64,000 nt of DNA from Flavobacterium aquatile LMG 4008 = ATCC 11947. Its GTDB lineage: Bacteria; Bacteroidota; Bacteroidia; Flavobacteriales; Flavobacteriaceae. Positions 25,055 through 34,324 of the stretch are shown here, piece by piece (the stretch's first letter is position 1; each line of letters begins with the position of its first letter). The stretch is taken from NCBI RefSeq assembly GCF_000757385.1, contig NZ_JRHH01000001.1:62001-126000 (forward strand). The letters are read 5' to 3'. The notes under the pieces were generated by a model, which saw only the letters and a program-made list of their open reading frames with translations, was not told the origin of the DNA and ran no database searches. A program made the position numbers and the translations under genes.

Positions 25055-25960
25055 ATGAAAATCAAATTTGAGAAGTTAATTTTAAGTTCTATTGTGTCTT
25101 TTATTTTTTTTCAAATGAGTTTTTCACAAAATCAGCCTAAAGCTAATCAGCATCGCATTATTAGAAAAAGCTTCTCACAACAATGGGAATTGGATAGCAT
25201 TTATAAAAAAGGAACTTTTAGATTGGTTTCCTACAAACCTATTTACATTACTGCTGGAAGATGGACAAGTAAAACCAATAAATTTCCGGTAAGTGAAAAT
25301 CCAGATTATACATCAGAAGAACGTCAAGATTACAACAATTTTGAAGCCAAGTTTCAGTTGAGTTTTAAATCCAAAGTCATGCAATCTATCTTTTGGGGTT
25401 GTGGCGATTTATGGATTGCTTACACGCAAAAGGCACATTGGCAAGTGTACAATAAAAAATTGTCAAGATCATTTAGAGAGCTTAATTACGAACCCGAAAT
25501 AATTCTGAATTTTCCTTTAAACAAGCCGCTTTTTGGAGGAAAACTTAGAACAACAAGTATAGCTTTTAATCATCAATCTAATGGTAAGGATTTACCTCTG
25601 TCAAGAAGTTGGAACCGAATTGTCTTTAGTCTTGGTTACGAAATTGGAAATTGGGATGTGATTTTTAAACCTTGGATAAGACTTAGTGATGAAGAAGATG
25701 AAAATCCATTAATAACAAAATACATTGGAAATGGTGAACTAGATTTATCCTATACTTATCATAACCATGAATTTAATACCATTATCACACATCCGTTTAA
25801 TTCATTAAAGTATGGCGGAATGCAATTAAATTATGTGTTTCCAATAGAAGGACATCTTCGCGGTCACGTGCAAGCTTTTCATGGCTATGGCGAAACTTTA
25901 GTCGATTACAATCACAGCCAAACTTCTTTAGGGATTGGAATTTCTTTTGCAAATTGGTAA
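25055..25960 (+). CDS. Outer-membrane phospholipase A1 (OMPLA family)
   Basis: The 301-residue protein has a signal peptide and a beta-barrel. Its active site matches E. coli PldA closely: FNHQSNG carries H173 and S175, and SRSWNR carries N187, with the same spacing as H142, S144 and N156. The enzyme hydrolyses phospholipids in the outer leaflet when the membrane is perturbed. It is about as long as E. coli PldA. The gene stops 4 bp before the convergent O-methyltransferase gene. Confidence 0.9.
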   Translation: MKIKFEKLILSSIVSFIFFQMSFSQNQPKANQHRIIRKSFSQQWELDSIYKKGTFRLVSYKPIYITAGRWTSKTNKFPVSENPDYTSEERQDYNNFEAKFQLSFKSKVMQSIFWGCGDLWIAYTQKAHWQVYNKKLSRSFRELNYEPEIILNFPLNKPLFGGKLRTTSIAFNHQSNGKDLPLSRSWNRIVFSLGYEIGNWDVIFKPWIRLSDEEDENPLITKYIGNGELDLSYTYHNHEFNTIITHPFNSLKYGGMQLNYVFPIEGHLRGHVQAFHGYGETLVDYNHSQTSLGIGISFANW

Positions 25961-25964
25961 AAAA

Positions 25965-26606
25965 TTACAATACACGACTAACCGTTAATCCGTCACGAAT
26001 TGGAAGCAAAACCGTTTCTACTCGTTTATCTTCATTCACCAATTTGTTGAATTCTAATAAAACTTTGGTTGAAACATCATTAGGATGAACCTCTTCCAGC
26101 ACTTTTCCGCTCCAAAGAACGTTGTCCGAAAGAATGATTCCGCCTTTATTCATCATCGGAACTATTAGATTAAAATAGTTGATGTAATTTTCTTTATCGG
26201 CATCAATAAAAACCAAATCAAATTTTAAATTAAGCGTTGGAATGATGTTTACAGCTTCGCCAAGATGTTGCACAATTTGGTTTCCCCAAGGTGATTTATC
26301 AAAATATTTACGCTGAAAATCTACCAATTCTTCCTTGATGTCAATCGTATGAAGCAAACCGTTTTCTTGCATTCCTTCGCATAAACACAAAGCCGAGTAA
26401 CCTGTGTAAGTTCCAATTTCAAGAATGTTTACTGGTCGAATTAATTTAGAAAGCATACTCAAAACTCTACCTTGAAAATGCCCACTCAACATTCGCGGAA
26501 GCAATATTTTTTGGTACGTTTCTTTGTTTAATTGTGCTAATAATTCGGGTTCATTCTGTGAATGTTGCTCGATATAAAGTTCTAATTCTTCGGATAGGAA
26601 ATGCAT
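25965..26606 (-). CDS. Family 3 O-methyltransferase
   Basis: The 213-residue SAM-dependent enzyme has motif I EIGTYTGYSA at 63-72, the acidic metal motif FIDADK at 133-138 and DNVLW at 161-165. These are typical of cation-dependent catechol-type O-methyltransferases (PF01596). The natural acceptor is unknown. It is divergently transcribed from rlmN. Confidence 0.88.
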   Translation of the reverse strand: MHFLSEELELYIEQHSQNEPELLAQLNKETYQKILLPRMLSGHFQGRVLSMLSKLIRPVNILEIGTYTGYSALCLCEGMQENGLLHTIDIKEELVDFQRKYFDKSPWGNQIVQHLGEAVNIIPTLNLKFDLVFIDADKENYINYFNLIVPMMNKGGIILSDNVLWSGKVLEEVHPNDVSTKVLLEFNKLVNEDKRVETVLLPIRDGLTVSRVL

Positions 26607-26670
26607 AGGTTATATTTTGAGACAAAAATACAAATAACAAAACACAAATAATCATATCAACAAATTGTTT

Positions 26671-26678
26671 TACCTTTG
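26671..26678 (+). promoter_or_regulatory. -7 element just before rlmN start (TACCTTTG)
   Basis: The element ends only 4 bp before the rlmN ATG at 26683. If used, transcription would begin at or next to the start codon, giving a leaderless or nearly leaderless mRNA. Confidence 0.5.
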
Positions 26679-26682
26679 CACC

Positions 26683-27723
26683 ATGATTGAGAAAAAAGAC
26701 ATCAGAGCCATTTCTAAAGAACTACTTAGAGAATTTTTTGTAACCCATGGTGACAAAGCTTTTCGTGGAAATCAAGTTTACGAATGGTTGTGGAGCAAAG
26801 GCGCACATAGTTTTGACGACATGACTAATCTTTCCAAAGAAACGCGTGCCATGCTCGAAGCCAATTTTGTAATCAATCACATCAAGGTAGATCAAATGCA
26901 ACGCAGCGAAGACGGAACAGTAAAAAACGCCGTTCGACTTCACGATGGATTGGTTGTAGAAAGTGTACTGATTCCAACGAATACGAGAACTACAGCGTGT
27001 GTTTCATCACAAGTAGGTTGCAGTTTAGACTGTAATTTTTGTGCTACTGCTCGATTAAAAAGAATGCGAAATCTAGAACCAGGCGAAATTTACGACCAAG
27101 TTCTTGCCATTGATAACGAAAGCAAATTATACCACAACCGACCACTTTCCAATATTGTTTTCATGGGAATGGGCGAACCGTTAATGAACTACAACAACGT
27201 AATCAAAGCCATCGACATGATAACATCCGACGAAGGTTTAGGTATGTCACCCAAAAGAATCATGGTTTCTACATCTGGAATTCCAAAAATGATTAAAAAA
27301 ATGGCCGACGACGATGTGAAATTCAAACTAGCAGTATCACTTCACTCAGCAATAGATGAGGTTCGCGCCAAGATAATGCCTTTCAGTTCCAATTTTCCAC
27401 TAAAAGATTTGCGAGAAAGTCTTGAATATTGGTACAGAAAAACGAAGTCCAAAGTTTCCTACGAATATGTCGTTTGGAAAGGAATCAACGATAATAAACA
27501 AGCCGTAGATGCTTTGGTGAAATTCTGCAAATACGTTCCATGCAAAGTCAATTTAATCGAATACAACCCAATCGATGATGGCGAATTCCAACAAGCATCA
27601 GAAGAATCAGTTAATTTGTACATTAAGGAACTCGAAAAAGCTGGAATCGTTGTAAAAGTACGTCGCAGTCGTGGTAAAGATATTGACGCTGCTTGTGGTC
27701 AATTGGCTAATAAAGAAGCATAG
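26683..27723 (+). CDS. rlmN: 23S rRNA/tRNA adenine C2-methyltransferase RlmN
   Basis: This radical SAM enzyme methylates C2 of A2503 in 23S rRNA and A37 in some tRNAs. The 346-residue protein has the CxxxCxxC cluster motif (C113, C117, C120), the FMGMGEPLMN segment and the C-terminal catalytic cysteine near C338 in DAACGQLAN. The ATG at 26683 gives the family's normal N-terminus (MIEKKDIRA); the TTG at 26665 would place coding sequence across the promoter. A dispersed repeat copy follows 8 bp after the stop. Confidence 0.96.
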   Translation: MIEKKDIRAISKELLREFFVTHGDKAFRGNQVYEWLWSKGAHSFDDMTNLSKETRAMLEANFVINHIKVDQMQRSEDGTVKNAVRLHDGLVVESVLIPTNTRTTACVSSQVGCSLDCNFCATARLKRMRNLEPGEIYDQVLAIDNESKLYHNRPLSNIVFMGMGEPLMNYNNVIKAIDMITSDEGLGMSPKRIMVSTSGIPKMIKKMADDDVKFKLAVSLHSAIDEVRAKIMPFSSNFPLKDLRESLEYWYRKTKSKVSYEYVVWKGINDNKQAVDALVKFCKYVPCKVNLIEYNPIDDGEFQQASEESVNLYIKELEKAGIVVKVRRSRGKDIDAACGQLANKEA

Positions 27724-27731
27724 TTTTTTTT

Positions 27732-27828
27732 GGAGCGAATCGTTAGGGCATTTTTTGCAATCCGTATTCCTGCTTTCCATTGCAATTCCCGATAAAAAAT
27801 CGGGAGATTTCCATTTCAATCAGGGCTA
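27732..27828 (+). repeat. Dispersed variable-hairpin repeat, copy 3
   Basis: It has the conserved ends GGAGCGAAT and CAATCAGGGCTA and the shared CAATCCGTATTCCTGCTTTCC block. The copy-specific hairpin CCCGAT..ATCGGG is at 27788-27804. Confidence 0.85.
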
Positions 27829-27894
27829 ATTAGATTTTGTATTGAATTAAGTTAAGATTATAGCAACAACTTTTTTTCTAAATACAAAAAACGT

Positions 27895-27902
27895 TATTTT
27901 TG
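27895..27902 (+). promoter_or_regulatory. -7 element (TATTTTTG) of polyprenyl synthase gene
   Basis: It matches TAnnTTTG and ends 9 bp before the ATG at 27912, supporting that start over the upstream TTG at 27900. Confidence 0.5.
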
Positions 27903-27911
27903 TATTCAACA

Positions 27912-28889
27912 ATGAACATCACTTCACAAATAAAACAGCCCATTCTGGCAGAGATGGAACTTTTCGAAAAGAAGTTCTACGAATCAATGTCTTCTAAAGT
28001 CGCGCTGCTAAACAGAATTACCTATTACATAGTAAACCGTAAAGGAAAACAAATGCGTCCAATGTTTGTTTTCTTAACAGCCAAAATGCTTTCGGGCGGA
28101 ACTGTAAATGAACGAACCTATCGCGGCGCATGCGTAATCGAATTAATTCATACCGCAACTTTAGTTCACGATGACGTTGTCGACGATAGTAACAGAAGAA
28201 GAGGTTTTTTCTCGATAAACGCACTCTGGAAAAATAAAATAGCCGTTCTCGTTGGTGATTATTTACTTTCCAAAGGTTTATTGCTATCTATAGATCACGG
28301 CGATTTCGATTTACTCCGAATAATTTCTGTTGCAGTTCGCGAAATGAGTGAAGGCGAATTACTTCAAATAGAAAAAGCTAGAAGACTCGACATTACCGAA
28401 GATATTTATTACGAGATTATTCGTCAAAAAACGGCTACACTTATTGCTGCTTGTTGTGCACTCGGAGCCAAATCAGTTTCAGAAGATGAAGTTCAAGTAG
28501 AAACCATGAGAAAATTTGGCGAACTAATCGGAATGGCATTTCAAATAAAAGACGACTTATTCGATTACACCGATGAAGCGATTGGAAAACCAACTGGAAT
28601 TGATATTAAAGAGCAAAAAATGACGTTGCCACTAATCTATGCTTTGAATAATTGTTCGAATAAAGAAAAAAGTTGGTGCATCAATTCGATAAAAAATCAC
28701 AATAAAGATAAAAAACGAGTGAAAGAAGTAATCCAATTTGTAAAAGACAAAAACGGACTAACTTATGCCGAACAAAAAATGGCCCAATTCCAGCAAGAAG
28801 CACTCGCTTTAATTCAAAATTTCCCAAGTTCTGCATACAAAGACAGCTTAATATTGATGGTAAATTACGTTATTGAAAGAAAAAAGTAA
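27912..28889 (+). CDS. Polyprenyl diphosphate synthase (trans-isoprenyl)
   Basis: The 325-residue all-helical enzyme condenses isopentenyl diphosphate onto an allylic primer. The first aspartate-rich motif is in LVHDDVVDDSNRRRG and the second in FQIKDDLFDYT; the KGKQMRPMF substrate motif is also present. The size and the small residues before the first motif suggest a long-chain product, for example the octaprenyl or heptaprenyl side chain of menaquinone, but chain length is not certain. It is monocistronic. Confidence 0.9.
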   Translation: MNITSQIKQPILAEMELFEKKFYESMSSKVALLNRITYYIVNRKGKQMRPMFVFLTAKMLSGGTVNERTYRGACVIELIHTATLVHDDVVDDSNRRRGFFSINALWKNKIAVLVGDYLLSKGLLLSIDHGDFDLLRIISVAVREMSEGELLQIEKARRLDITEDIYYEIIRQKTATLIAACCALGAKSVSEDEVQVETMRKFGELIGMAFQIKDDLFDYTDEAIGKPTGIDIKEQKMTLPLIYALNNCSNKEKSWCINSIKNHNKDKKRVKEVIQFVKDKNGLTYAEQKMAQFQQEALALIQNFPSSAYKDSLILMVNYVIERKK

Positions 28890-28899
28890 TTCCCGATTT

Positions 28900-28983
28900 G
28901 TCATGCTGAACTTGTTTCAGCATCTTAAGTATTATAACATTTACATTTTATCCACACAGTTTGTCATTCCGCAGGAATCGCAC
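28900..28983 (+). repeat. Two short REP-like hairpins
   Basis: 28900-28925 (GTCATGCTGAAC, TTGTTTCAGCATC) is a relative of the large inverted repeat at 49848. 28961-28983 (TTGTCATTCCGCAGGAATCG) is a second short palindromic element common in Bacteroidetes intergenic DNA. Confidence 0.6.
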
Positions 28984-29089
28984 AAGAAATATTTTTTTTG
29001 AGTAAATTATAACTTAATATTTTTTTTAATAATCAAATACAACCATTTTGTTGTTAAATTCGTCTATCAAAATAGAAACCAATTGTATC

Positions 29090-29644
29090 ATGAAAAAATT
29101 CACAATCCTATTTTTCTTTGTTTTTGCTTCTGTAACTGCGCAAAAAACTGACAGAACTAATTTTGGGTCATTACAAAATATAAAGGCATCCGACTATGCT
29201 GTGACATTTACCTCAAATTTTTCTAAAACTAGAGAAAGCAATGAACCTTTCAAGATGGTTTTTATTAATACCATTACAGGAAAAACAAATGAGGTTCTAC
29301 TTGCAGAAAAGACAAACATCAGAAAAGTACACACCGATATTGAGGCCAACTTTCTTGGTTCAAAATTTGTCGTAGTAGAATGTTATTCTGAAGTTGAAAA
29401 AAGACTGCCAAAAGCATCAGGTTTTGTATCTAAATTATACTTGATTTCGCTTAATGATTTTAAAGTTACTCCAATTTCAACTGAGGATTTTAGTTTGAAA
29501 AATTGGCAGATTAATACTAAAACTAATAAAATTGTTTTCATAGAACAAGAAAATGGTATGAAAGATTTATCTGGTGAAGTACAGAAAATAATGGTATTCG
29601 ATCTAGATAACGGAACTAAAAAAGAAGTTTTTTCAAATAATTAA
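29090..29644 (+). CDS. Secreted hypothetical protein
   Basis: The 184-residue protein has a clear signal peptide (MKKFTILFFFVFASVTAQ). The mature part is beta-rich with repeated short strands (MVFINTITGKTNEVLL, KLYLISLNDFKVTP, MVFDLDNGTKKEVF), reminiscent of WD/TolB-like propeller blades but too short for a propeller. No family was recognised. The longer frame from 29048 begins with TTG and adds a non-signal N-terminus, so the ATG at 29090 is preferred. Confidence 0.65.
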   Translation: MKKFTILFFFVFASVTAQKTDRTNFGSLQNIKASDYAVTFTSNFSKTRESNEPFKMVFINTITGKTNEVLLAEKTNIRKVHTDIEANFLGSKFVVVECYSEVEKRLPKASGFVSKLYLISLNDFKVTPISTEDFSLKNWQINTKTNKIVFIEQENGMKDLSGEVQKIMVFDLDNGTKKEVFSNN

Positions 29645-29776
29645 AAACATCATGCAACCATTTTGCAACCATAATCGTCTATGTAAATAGAAGTCTTAAT
29701 CAACATCAAAAAACAAAGACAATTACAATGTCAAATTTTGAAATTGATTTTTGAAATTGAATTTTGCCATTTAAAC

Positions 29777-30337
29777 ATGAAAGTAATCAACTTACATCAA
29801 GAAGAAAGAGAATTAATCGAACTGGCTGTCGAGAACAATCGTCATGCGCAACACAAGATTTATTCTAAATTTTCTCCTAAAATGCTAAGTGTTTGCAGGC
29901 AATACATTAAAGATTTGCACGAAGCCGAAGATATCATGATTACCGCTTTTATGAAAGTCTTCACCAATCTGAAAAATTTTAAACACGAAGGAAGTTTTGA
30001 AGGTTGGATAAGACGAATAATGATAAACGAATGCATTTCCTTTATTAGAGTTCAAAAGAAAGTAAAGTTCATTGAAGACGAGAATTATTTTGAAGAAAGT
30101 TTTAACAATATTGAAAGTCAGTTTTCAGTTGACGATATTCAATTTCTAATTGATAATTTGCCCGACGGATATAAAATGGTTTTCAACTTATACGCGATAG
30201 AAGGTTATAAACATCAAGAAATTGCAACAATGTTAGGGATAAATGAAGGAACATCAAAATCGCAGTTGTCTCACGCCAGAAAAGTTTTACAAGAGAACAT
30301 CAGCAAATTAAAAAATTACGAAAATGGCACAGAATAA
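29777..30337 (+). CDS. ECF-type RNA polymerase sigma factor
   Basis: The 186-residue protein has region 2 (KIYSKFSPKMLSVCRQYI, DLHEAEDIMITAFMKVF, GSFEGWIRRIMINE) and region 4 (LPDGYKMVFNLYAIEGYKHQEIATMLGI, SKSQLSHARKVL). It directs RNA polymerase to its own promoter set, probably for envelope genes given its operon partners. The ATG at 29777 yields the family-like start. It overlaps the next gene by 14 bp, so it is translationally coupled to its likely membrane regulator. Confidence 0.92.
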   Translation: MKVINLHQEERELIELAVENNRHAQHKIYSKFSPKMLSVCRQYIKDLHEAEDIMITAFMKVFTNLKNFKHEGSFEGWIRRIMINECISFIRVQKKVKFIEDENYFEESFNNIESQFSVDDIQFLIDNLPDGYKMVFNLYAIEGYKHQEIATMLGINEGTSKSQLSHARKVLQENISKLKNYENGTE

Positions 30338-31070
30338 TATAGAAAATCAAATAAAAGAGAAATTAAATTCTCGCGAAATCCAACCAACCGAAATGGCTTG
30401 GGATAGATTGGACGCCATGTTATCAGTTTCCGAAGAAAAAAAAACAAAGCGTTTTCCGTTTCTAACATCCAAATTTATTGGAATTGCTGCCAGCGTTTTG
30501 GTTTTTCTATCTGTTGGTTTGTACTTTATAAATCAAGAAAATACAGATATTGAAGTTGAAGAATCAGTAGTTGTAAAAGAAGAAATTAAAATAAATACTT
30601 CAGAGGAAAATAGTAATTTATCAAAAGAAATTAATTCAATTCCTGTTCAATCAAAAGAACAAGTTGCAGTAACAATCAAAAATCAAAAATCAAAAGTCGG
30701 CAATCAACAATCATCTCAGAGTTTCAATCAAAACAATCAAAAAACAGTTGTTAATCCAATCATCAACAGAAATAAAGAAATTGAATATTTAGGAAACGGA
30801 GATGTCGCACAAAAAGACCTTCCAAAAATTGAAACTAGAAAACAAATAGTGGTTTCAAAACCCAACTATGTTGATGTTGACGATTTATTAGCATCGGTAG
30901 AAAACGAATCTAAAAACACAAAAAAACCTTCTGTTAAAGTAAATGCCAACACTTTGTTATCTCAAGTCGACGGAGAATTAGAACAAAGTTTTAGACAAAA
31001 AGCCATCAACAGAATTAGCAAAAATTACCAAGAAGTAAAAGTGGCACTTGCCAATAGAAATCAGGAATAA
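30324..31070 (+). CDS. Single-pass membrane protein, possible anti-sigma factor
   Basis: The 248-residue protein has a cytoplasmic N-terminus (~45 residues, PTEMAWDRLDAMLS). One transmembrane helix lies at about 48-68 (FIGIAASVLVFLSVGLYFI), then a low-complexity periplasmic tail rich in N, Q, K and E. It overlaps the ECF sigma gene, the usual position and topology of an anti-sigma factor, though no zinc anti-sigma motif is present. The role is inferred from context. Confidence 0.65.
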   Translation: MAQNNIENQIKEKLNSREIQPTEMAWDRLDAMLSVSEEKKTKRFPFLTSKFIGIAASVLVFLSVGLYFINQENTDIEVEESVVVKEEIKINTSEENSNLSKEINSIPVQSKEQVAVTIKNQKSKVGNQQSSQSFNQNNQKTVVNPIINRNKEIEYLGNGDVAQKDLPKIETRKQIVVSKPNYVDVDDLLASVENESKNTKKPSVKVNANTLLSQVDGELEQSFRQKAINRISKNYQEVKVALANRNQE

Positions 31071-31098
31071 AAATCATTAATCATTAAATTCATTCATC

Positions 31099-32157
31099 AT
31101 GAGAAATTTTACAATTTACTTAGCACTATTACTATGCCTTTTTGCAAGCAAAATGGTAGCACAAGAAACTTTTGAAAGCAAAGCAAGAGCTATTGCCAAC
31201 AAGATCGAAAAAATCACTAAAGAAGAAAAAGAAGCTTTAAAAGTCGAGGTTGAAGAAGTAAACGTTCAATTTGAAAAAGGAACAATTACCAAAGCGCAAG
31301 CCGATCAAAAAAAGCAAGATTTAGCGCAAGCAAGAGCAACAATTATCGAAAATAAAGTGGCAGTTGCTCAAGAAGAATTAAAAGATTTAGTACAGCAAAA
31401 AGTAAACGGAAAAATCAAAGAAGGAACTTCTCCAGATTCTACTACAATACGATTTGGAAAACGTCTTATTTTAAAGTTCGAAAACGACACTGCTAGAACT
31501 AAAAACTATGTTTACAAAGAAAAAAGAACTACATCGCAATTCGTTTTTGCACTAGGTTTAAACAATGTGGTTACCGATGGTTCGGTAGAAAATTCTGATT
31601 TTAAATTTATTGGTTCTCGTTTTTACGAATGGGGTTTGACTTATAATACTCGTATCGCTAAAAACAACAATTTGTTACATTTAAAATATGGAGCGTCGGT
31701 AATGTATAACGATTTACGACCAACTCAAAACAAAGTATTTGTAGTAAATGGTGATCAAACCAATCTTGAAACAAGTCCGATTAACTTAAAAAGTTCTCGT
31801 TTTAGAAATGTGTATTTAGTAGCACCATTACATTTAGAATTTGACTTCACAGAGAAAAAAGAAAAAGATGGGAAAACCTATTTTAGAACACACGAAAGTT
31901 TCCGTTTTGGAATTGGTGGTTACGCAGGAGTACGAATCAAATCAAAACAAAAAACAGAGTACAAAATAGACGATATCGATTATGATGTAAAAGCAAAAGG
32001 CGATTTTAACGCAAGTAATTTCATCTACGGATTAAGTACTTACATTGGTTACAAAGAAACAAGTTTATATCTAAAATACGATTTAAATCCGTTGTTTCAA
32101 GACAATGCAATCAAACAAAATAATGTTTCATTAGGATTGCGTTTCGATTTCAATTAA
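31099..32157 (+). CDS. Secreted coiled-coil plus beta-barrel-like protein
   Basis: The 352-residue protein has a signal peptide (FTIYLALLLCLFASKMVAQ). A charged coiled coil follows (~22-120, KEEKEALKVEVEEV through KDLVQQKV). The C-terminal ~220 residues have amphipathic strands ending in FDFN, as in outer-membrane barrels. It is the third gene of the sigma operon and may be the envelope component sensed or controlled by it. No named family was recognised. Confidence 0.6.
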   Translation: MRNFTIYLALLLCLFASKMVAQETFESKARAIANKIEKITKEEKEALKVEVEEVNVQFEKGTITKAQADQKKQDLAQARATIIENKVAVAQEELKDLVQQKVNGKIKEGTSPDSTTIRFGKRLILKFENDTARTKNYVYKEKRTTSQFVFALGLNNVVTDGSVENSDFKFIGSRFYEWGLTYNTRIAKNNNLLHLKYGASVMYNDLRPTQNKVFVVNGDQTNLETSPINLKSSRFRNVYLVAPLHLEFDFTEKKEKDGKTYFRTHESFRFGIGGYAGVRIKSKQKTEYKIDDIDYDVKAKGDFNASNFIYGLSTYIGYKETSLYLKYDLNPLFQDNAIKQNNVSLGLRFDFN

Positions 32158-32188
32158 TTAAATTTGTTAGGTTAATTATATTTTCTGT

Positions 32189-32217
32189 AGAGACGCGATT
32201 TATCGCGTCTCTTTTTT
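32189..32217 (+). terminator. Terminator hairpin of the sigma operon
   Basis: An 11-bp perfect stem (AGAGACGCGAT with ATCGCGTCTCT) has a 2-nt loop and a T-run. The same GTAGAGACGCGA-type sequence is a widespread intergenic repeat in several phyla. Confidence 0.8.
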
Positions 32218-32281
32218 ATATTAACATTATTTAAAATTCCGTATTTTTACCATCTTTCAAATATAAAATATTCCATAACAA

Positions 32282-34261
32282 TTGATTACCAAAGAAACCA
32301 TAGATAAAGTTTACGAAGCATCTCGAGTAGAGGAAGTTATTGGCGATTTTGTGCAATTAAAGCGCGCCGGAAGTAACTACAAAGGATTATCACCATTTTC
32401 TGATGAGCGTTCGCCTTCGTTCATGGTTTCGCCTGTAAAACAAATTTGGAAAGATTTTTCATCTGGAAAAGGAGGAAATGCTATCGCTTTCATCATGGAG
32501 CACGAACATTTTTCCTATCCAGAAGCCATTCGATACTTAGCCAAAAAATACAATATCGAAATTGAAGAAACAGAATTGTCAGATGAGCAAAAAGAAGTCG
32601 CTAATGAAAAGGAAAGTCTTTTTTTAGTTTCCGAATTTGCATCGAAATATTTTCAAGACGTACTTTTGAATACCGAGGAAGGAAAAGCAATTGCGTACAC
32701 GTATTTCAAGGAACGCGGATTCACAAACGATACCATCAAGAAATTTAATTTAGGATATTCACCAAATCAATGGGATGCTTTTACAAAAGAAGCGCTTGGT
32801 AAAGGTTATAAATTAGAGTTTCTAGAAAAAACCGGACTCACAATTGTTGGTGAAGACAAACAATTTGACCGATTCAAAGGTCGTGTGATGTTTCCGATTC
32901 AGTCTATGTCGGGTCGAGTTCTGGGTTTTGGAGGTCGAATTCTAACCAACGATAAAAAAGCAGCCAAATATCTCAATTCGCCTGAAAGTGATTTGTACCA
33001 TAAAAGCAAAGTCTTATACGGAATTTTTCATGCCAAACAAGCCATTGCCAAGCAAGATAATTGCTATTTAGTTGAAGGTTATACCGATGTTATTCAAATG
33101 CATCAAACCGGAATTGAAAATGTTGTAGCTTCTTCTGGAACGGCTTTAACACCAGATCAAATTCGATTAATCAACCGATTGACCAAAAACATTACTGTTC
33201 TTTTTGATGGTGATGCGGCTGGTTTACGTGCTTCCATTCGAGGAATCGATTTAATTTTGGAAGAAGGCATGAACGTAAAAGTCTGCACTTTTCCAGATGG
33301 CGATGATCCAGATAGTTTTGCTAAGAAAACACCGTTGCAAGATTTGACGGCTTATCTCGAAGAAAACGCCATGGATTTCATCCAATTCAAAGCATCACTT
33401 TTAATGAAAGATGCCAAGAATGATCCAATCAAGAAAGCCGATTTGATTCGAGATATGGTTGCAAGTATTTCTAAAATCCCAGACAGAATTAAACGAGAAG
33501 TATACATTCAAGAAGTTTCCAGAATTATGGAAATTTCCGAAGAAGTGCTTTTTAATACTTTGGCGCAACTTGTTAAAAAGGATAATTCTGAGTTAGGCAA
33601 AAAGCAAAAAGAAGAACAACAGACCTCATTTGAAGTTCATAAAAACGAAAATGTTGTCGCTGCTGCAAATGTCGATATCCAATTTGAACTCGAACATAAA
33701 ATAATAGAAATCCTATTAATCTACGGAAACGTAGAAGATGATTTCGAAGACATTCACTTAAAAGCCAACGAAAGAGGCGAGATGGAAGAAGTGAAAGAAA
33801 TGAATAAATACAAAGTATATCAACGTATTTTTTTGAGTTTACAAGAAGACGAAATCGAACTTGCAAATCCTTTGTTTAGAAGTATTTATAATGATATCAT
33901 TAATTATTACAATCTAAACGAATCGTTCGAATTAGATCAATATTTATCCCAATTACCATCAGAATTGGCTCAAGAAGTTACTACAATTTTGATGAACGAC
34001 GAGCGCGAAGCATTACACAATTGGGAAGCTAAAAACATTTTTGTAAAAGCCAAAGACAAAACCATAAGCCAATACGTTTCCGAAACTATCTTAACTTTAA
34101 GATGGTTTTTAGTCAATAAAATTATAGACGAATTAAAAACATCAGTCACAAAAGACACCGAAACAGACAATTCAGAAACCTTATCGATGGTAGTAGATTA
34201 CTTAGGATTAACCAACGTGTTCTCCAAAAAACTGGGAAGAGTTATATCTAGGCATAATTAA
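32282..34261 (+). CDS. dnaG: DNA primase DnaG, zinc ligands absent
   Basis: The primase makes RNA primers at the replication fork. The 659-residue protein has the N-terminal domain, the TOPRIM core (LVEGYTDVIQ, LFDGDAAGLRA with the DxD pair) and a C-terminal helicase-interaction region. The zinc-binding site is gone. The usual C-P-F-H is S37-P-F-S40 (GLSPFSDERSPSF), and the usual C-F-G-C is DFSS (58-61), although the surrounding fold is kept. The start codon appears to be TTG. Confidence 0.93.
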   Translation: MITKETIDKVYEASRVEEVIGDFVQLKRAGSNYKGLSPFSDERSPSFMVSPVKQIWKDFSSGKGGNAIAFIMEHEHFSYPEAIRYLAKKYNIEIEETELSDEQKEVANEKESLFLVSEFASKYFQDVLLNTEEGKAIAYTYFKERGFTNDTIKKFNLGYSPNQWDAFTKEALGKGYKLEFLEKTGLTIVGEDKQFDRFKGRVMFPIQSMSGRVLGFGGRILTNDKKAAKYLNSPESDLYHKSKVLYGIFHAKQAIAKQDNCYLVEGYTDVIQMHQTGIENVVASSGTALTPDQIRLINRLTKNITVLFDGDAAGLRASIRGIDLILEEGMNVKVCTFPDGDDPDSFAKKTPLQDLTAYLEENAMDFIQFKASLLMKDAKNDPIKKADLIRDMVASISKIPDRIKREVYIQEVSRIMEISEEVLFNTLAQLVKKDNSELGKKQKEEQQTSFEVHKNENVVAAANVDIQFELEHKIIEILLIYGNVEDDFEDIHLKANERGEMEEVKEMNKYKVYQRIFLSLQEDEIELANPLFRSIYNDIINYYNLNESFELDQYLSQLPSELAQEVTTILMNDEREALHNWEAKNIFVKAKDKTISQYVSETILTLRWFLVNKIIDELKTSVTKDTETDNSETLSMVVDYLGLTNVFSKKLGRVISRHN

Positions 34262-34296
34262 AAAAAGCTCAAATTTCCATAAAAGAAATCTGAGCT
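34260..34296 (-). terminator. Terminator of the NarL-type regulator gene
   Basis: A 12-bp stem with one wobble (AGCTCAAATTTC with GAAATCTGAGCT, 34266-34296) is followed on the minus strand by a T-run. Confidence 0.7.
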
Positions 34297-34324
34297 CTAT
34301 ATCTGATATTTAAAATCTATTATT

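Noticed and set aside
26665..26682. Upstream TTG as the start of rlmN
   Set aside because: It would encode MFYLCT across a good -7 element and does not match the family N-terminus.
30659..30730. Repetitive AATCAAAAATCAAAA-type tract within the putative anti-sigma gene
   Set aside because: It encodes an in-frame low-complexity N/Q/K-rich linker and shows no separate function.
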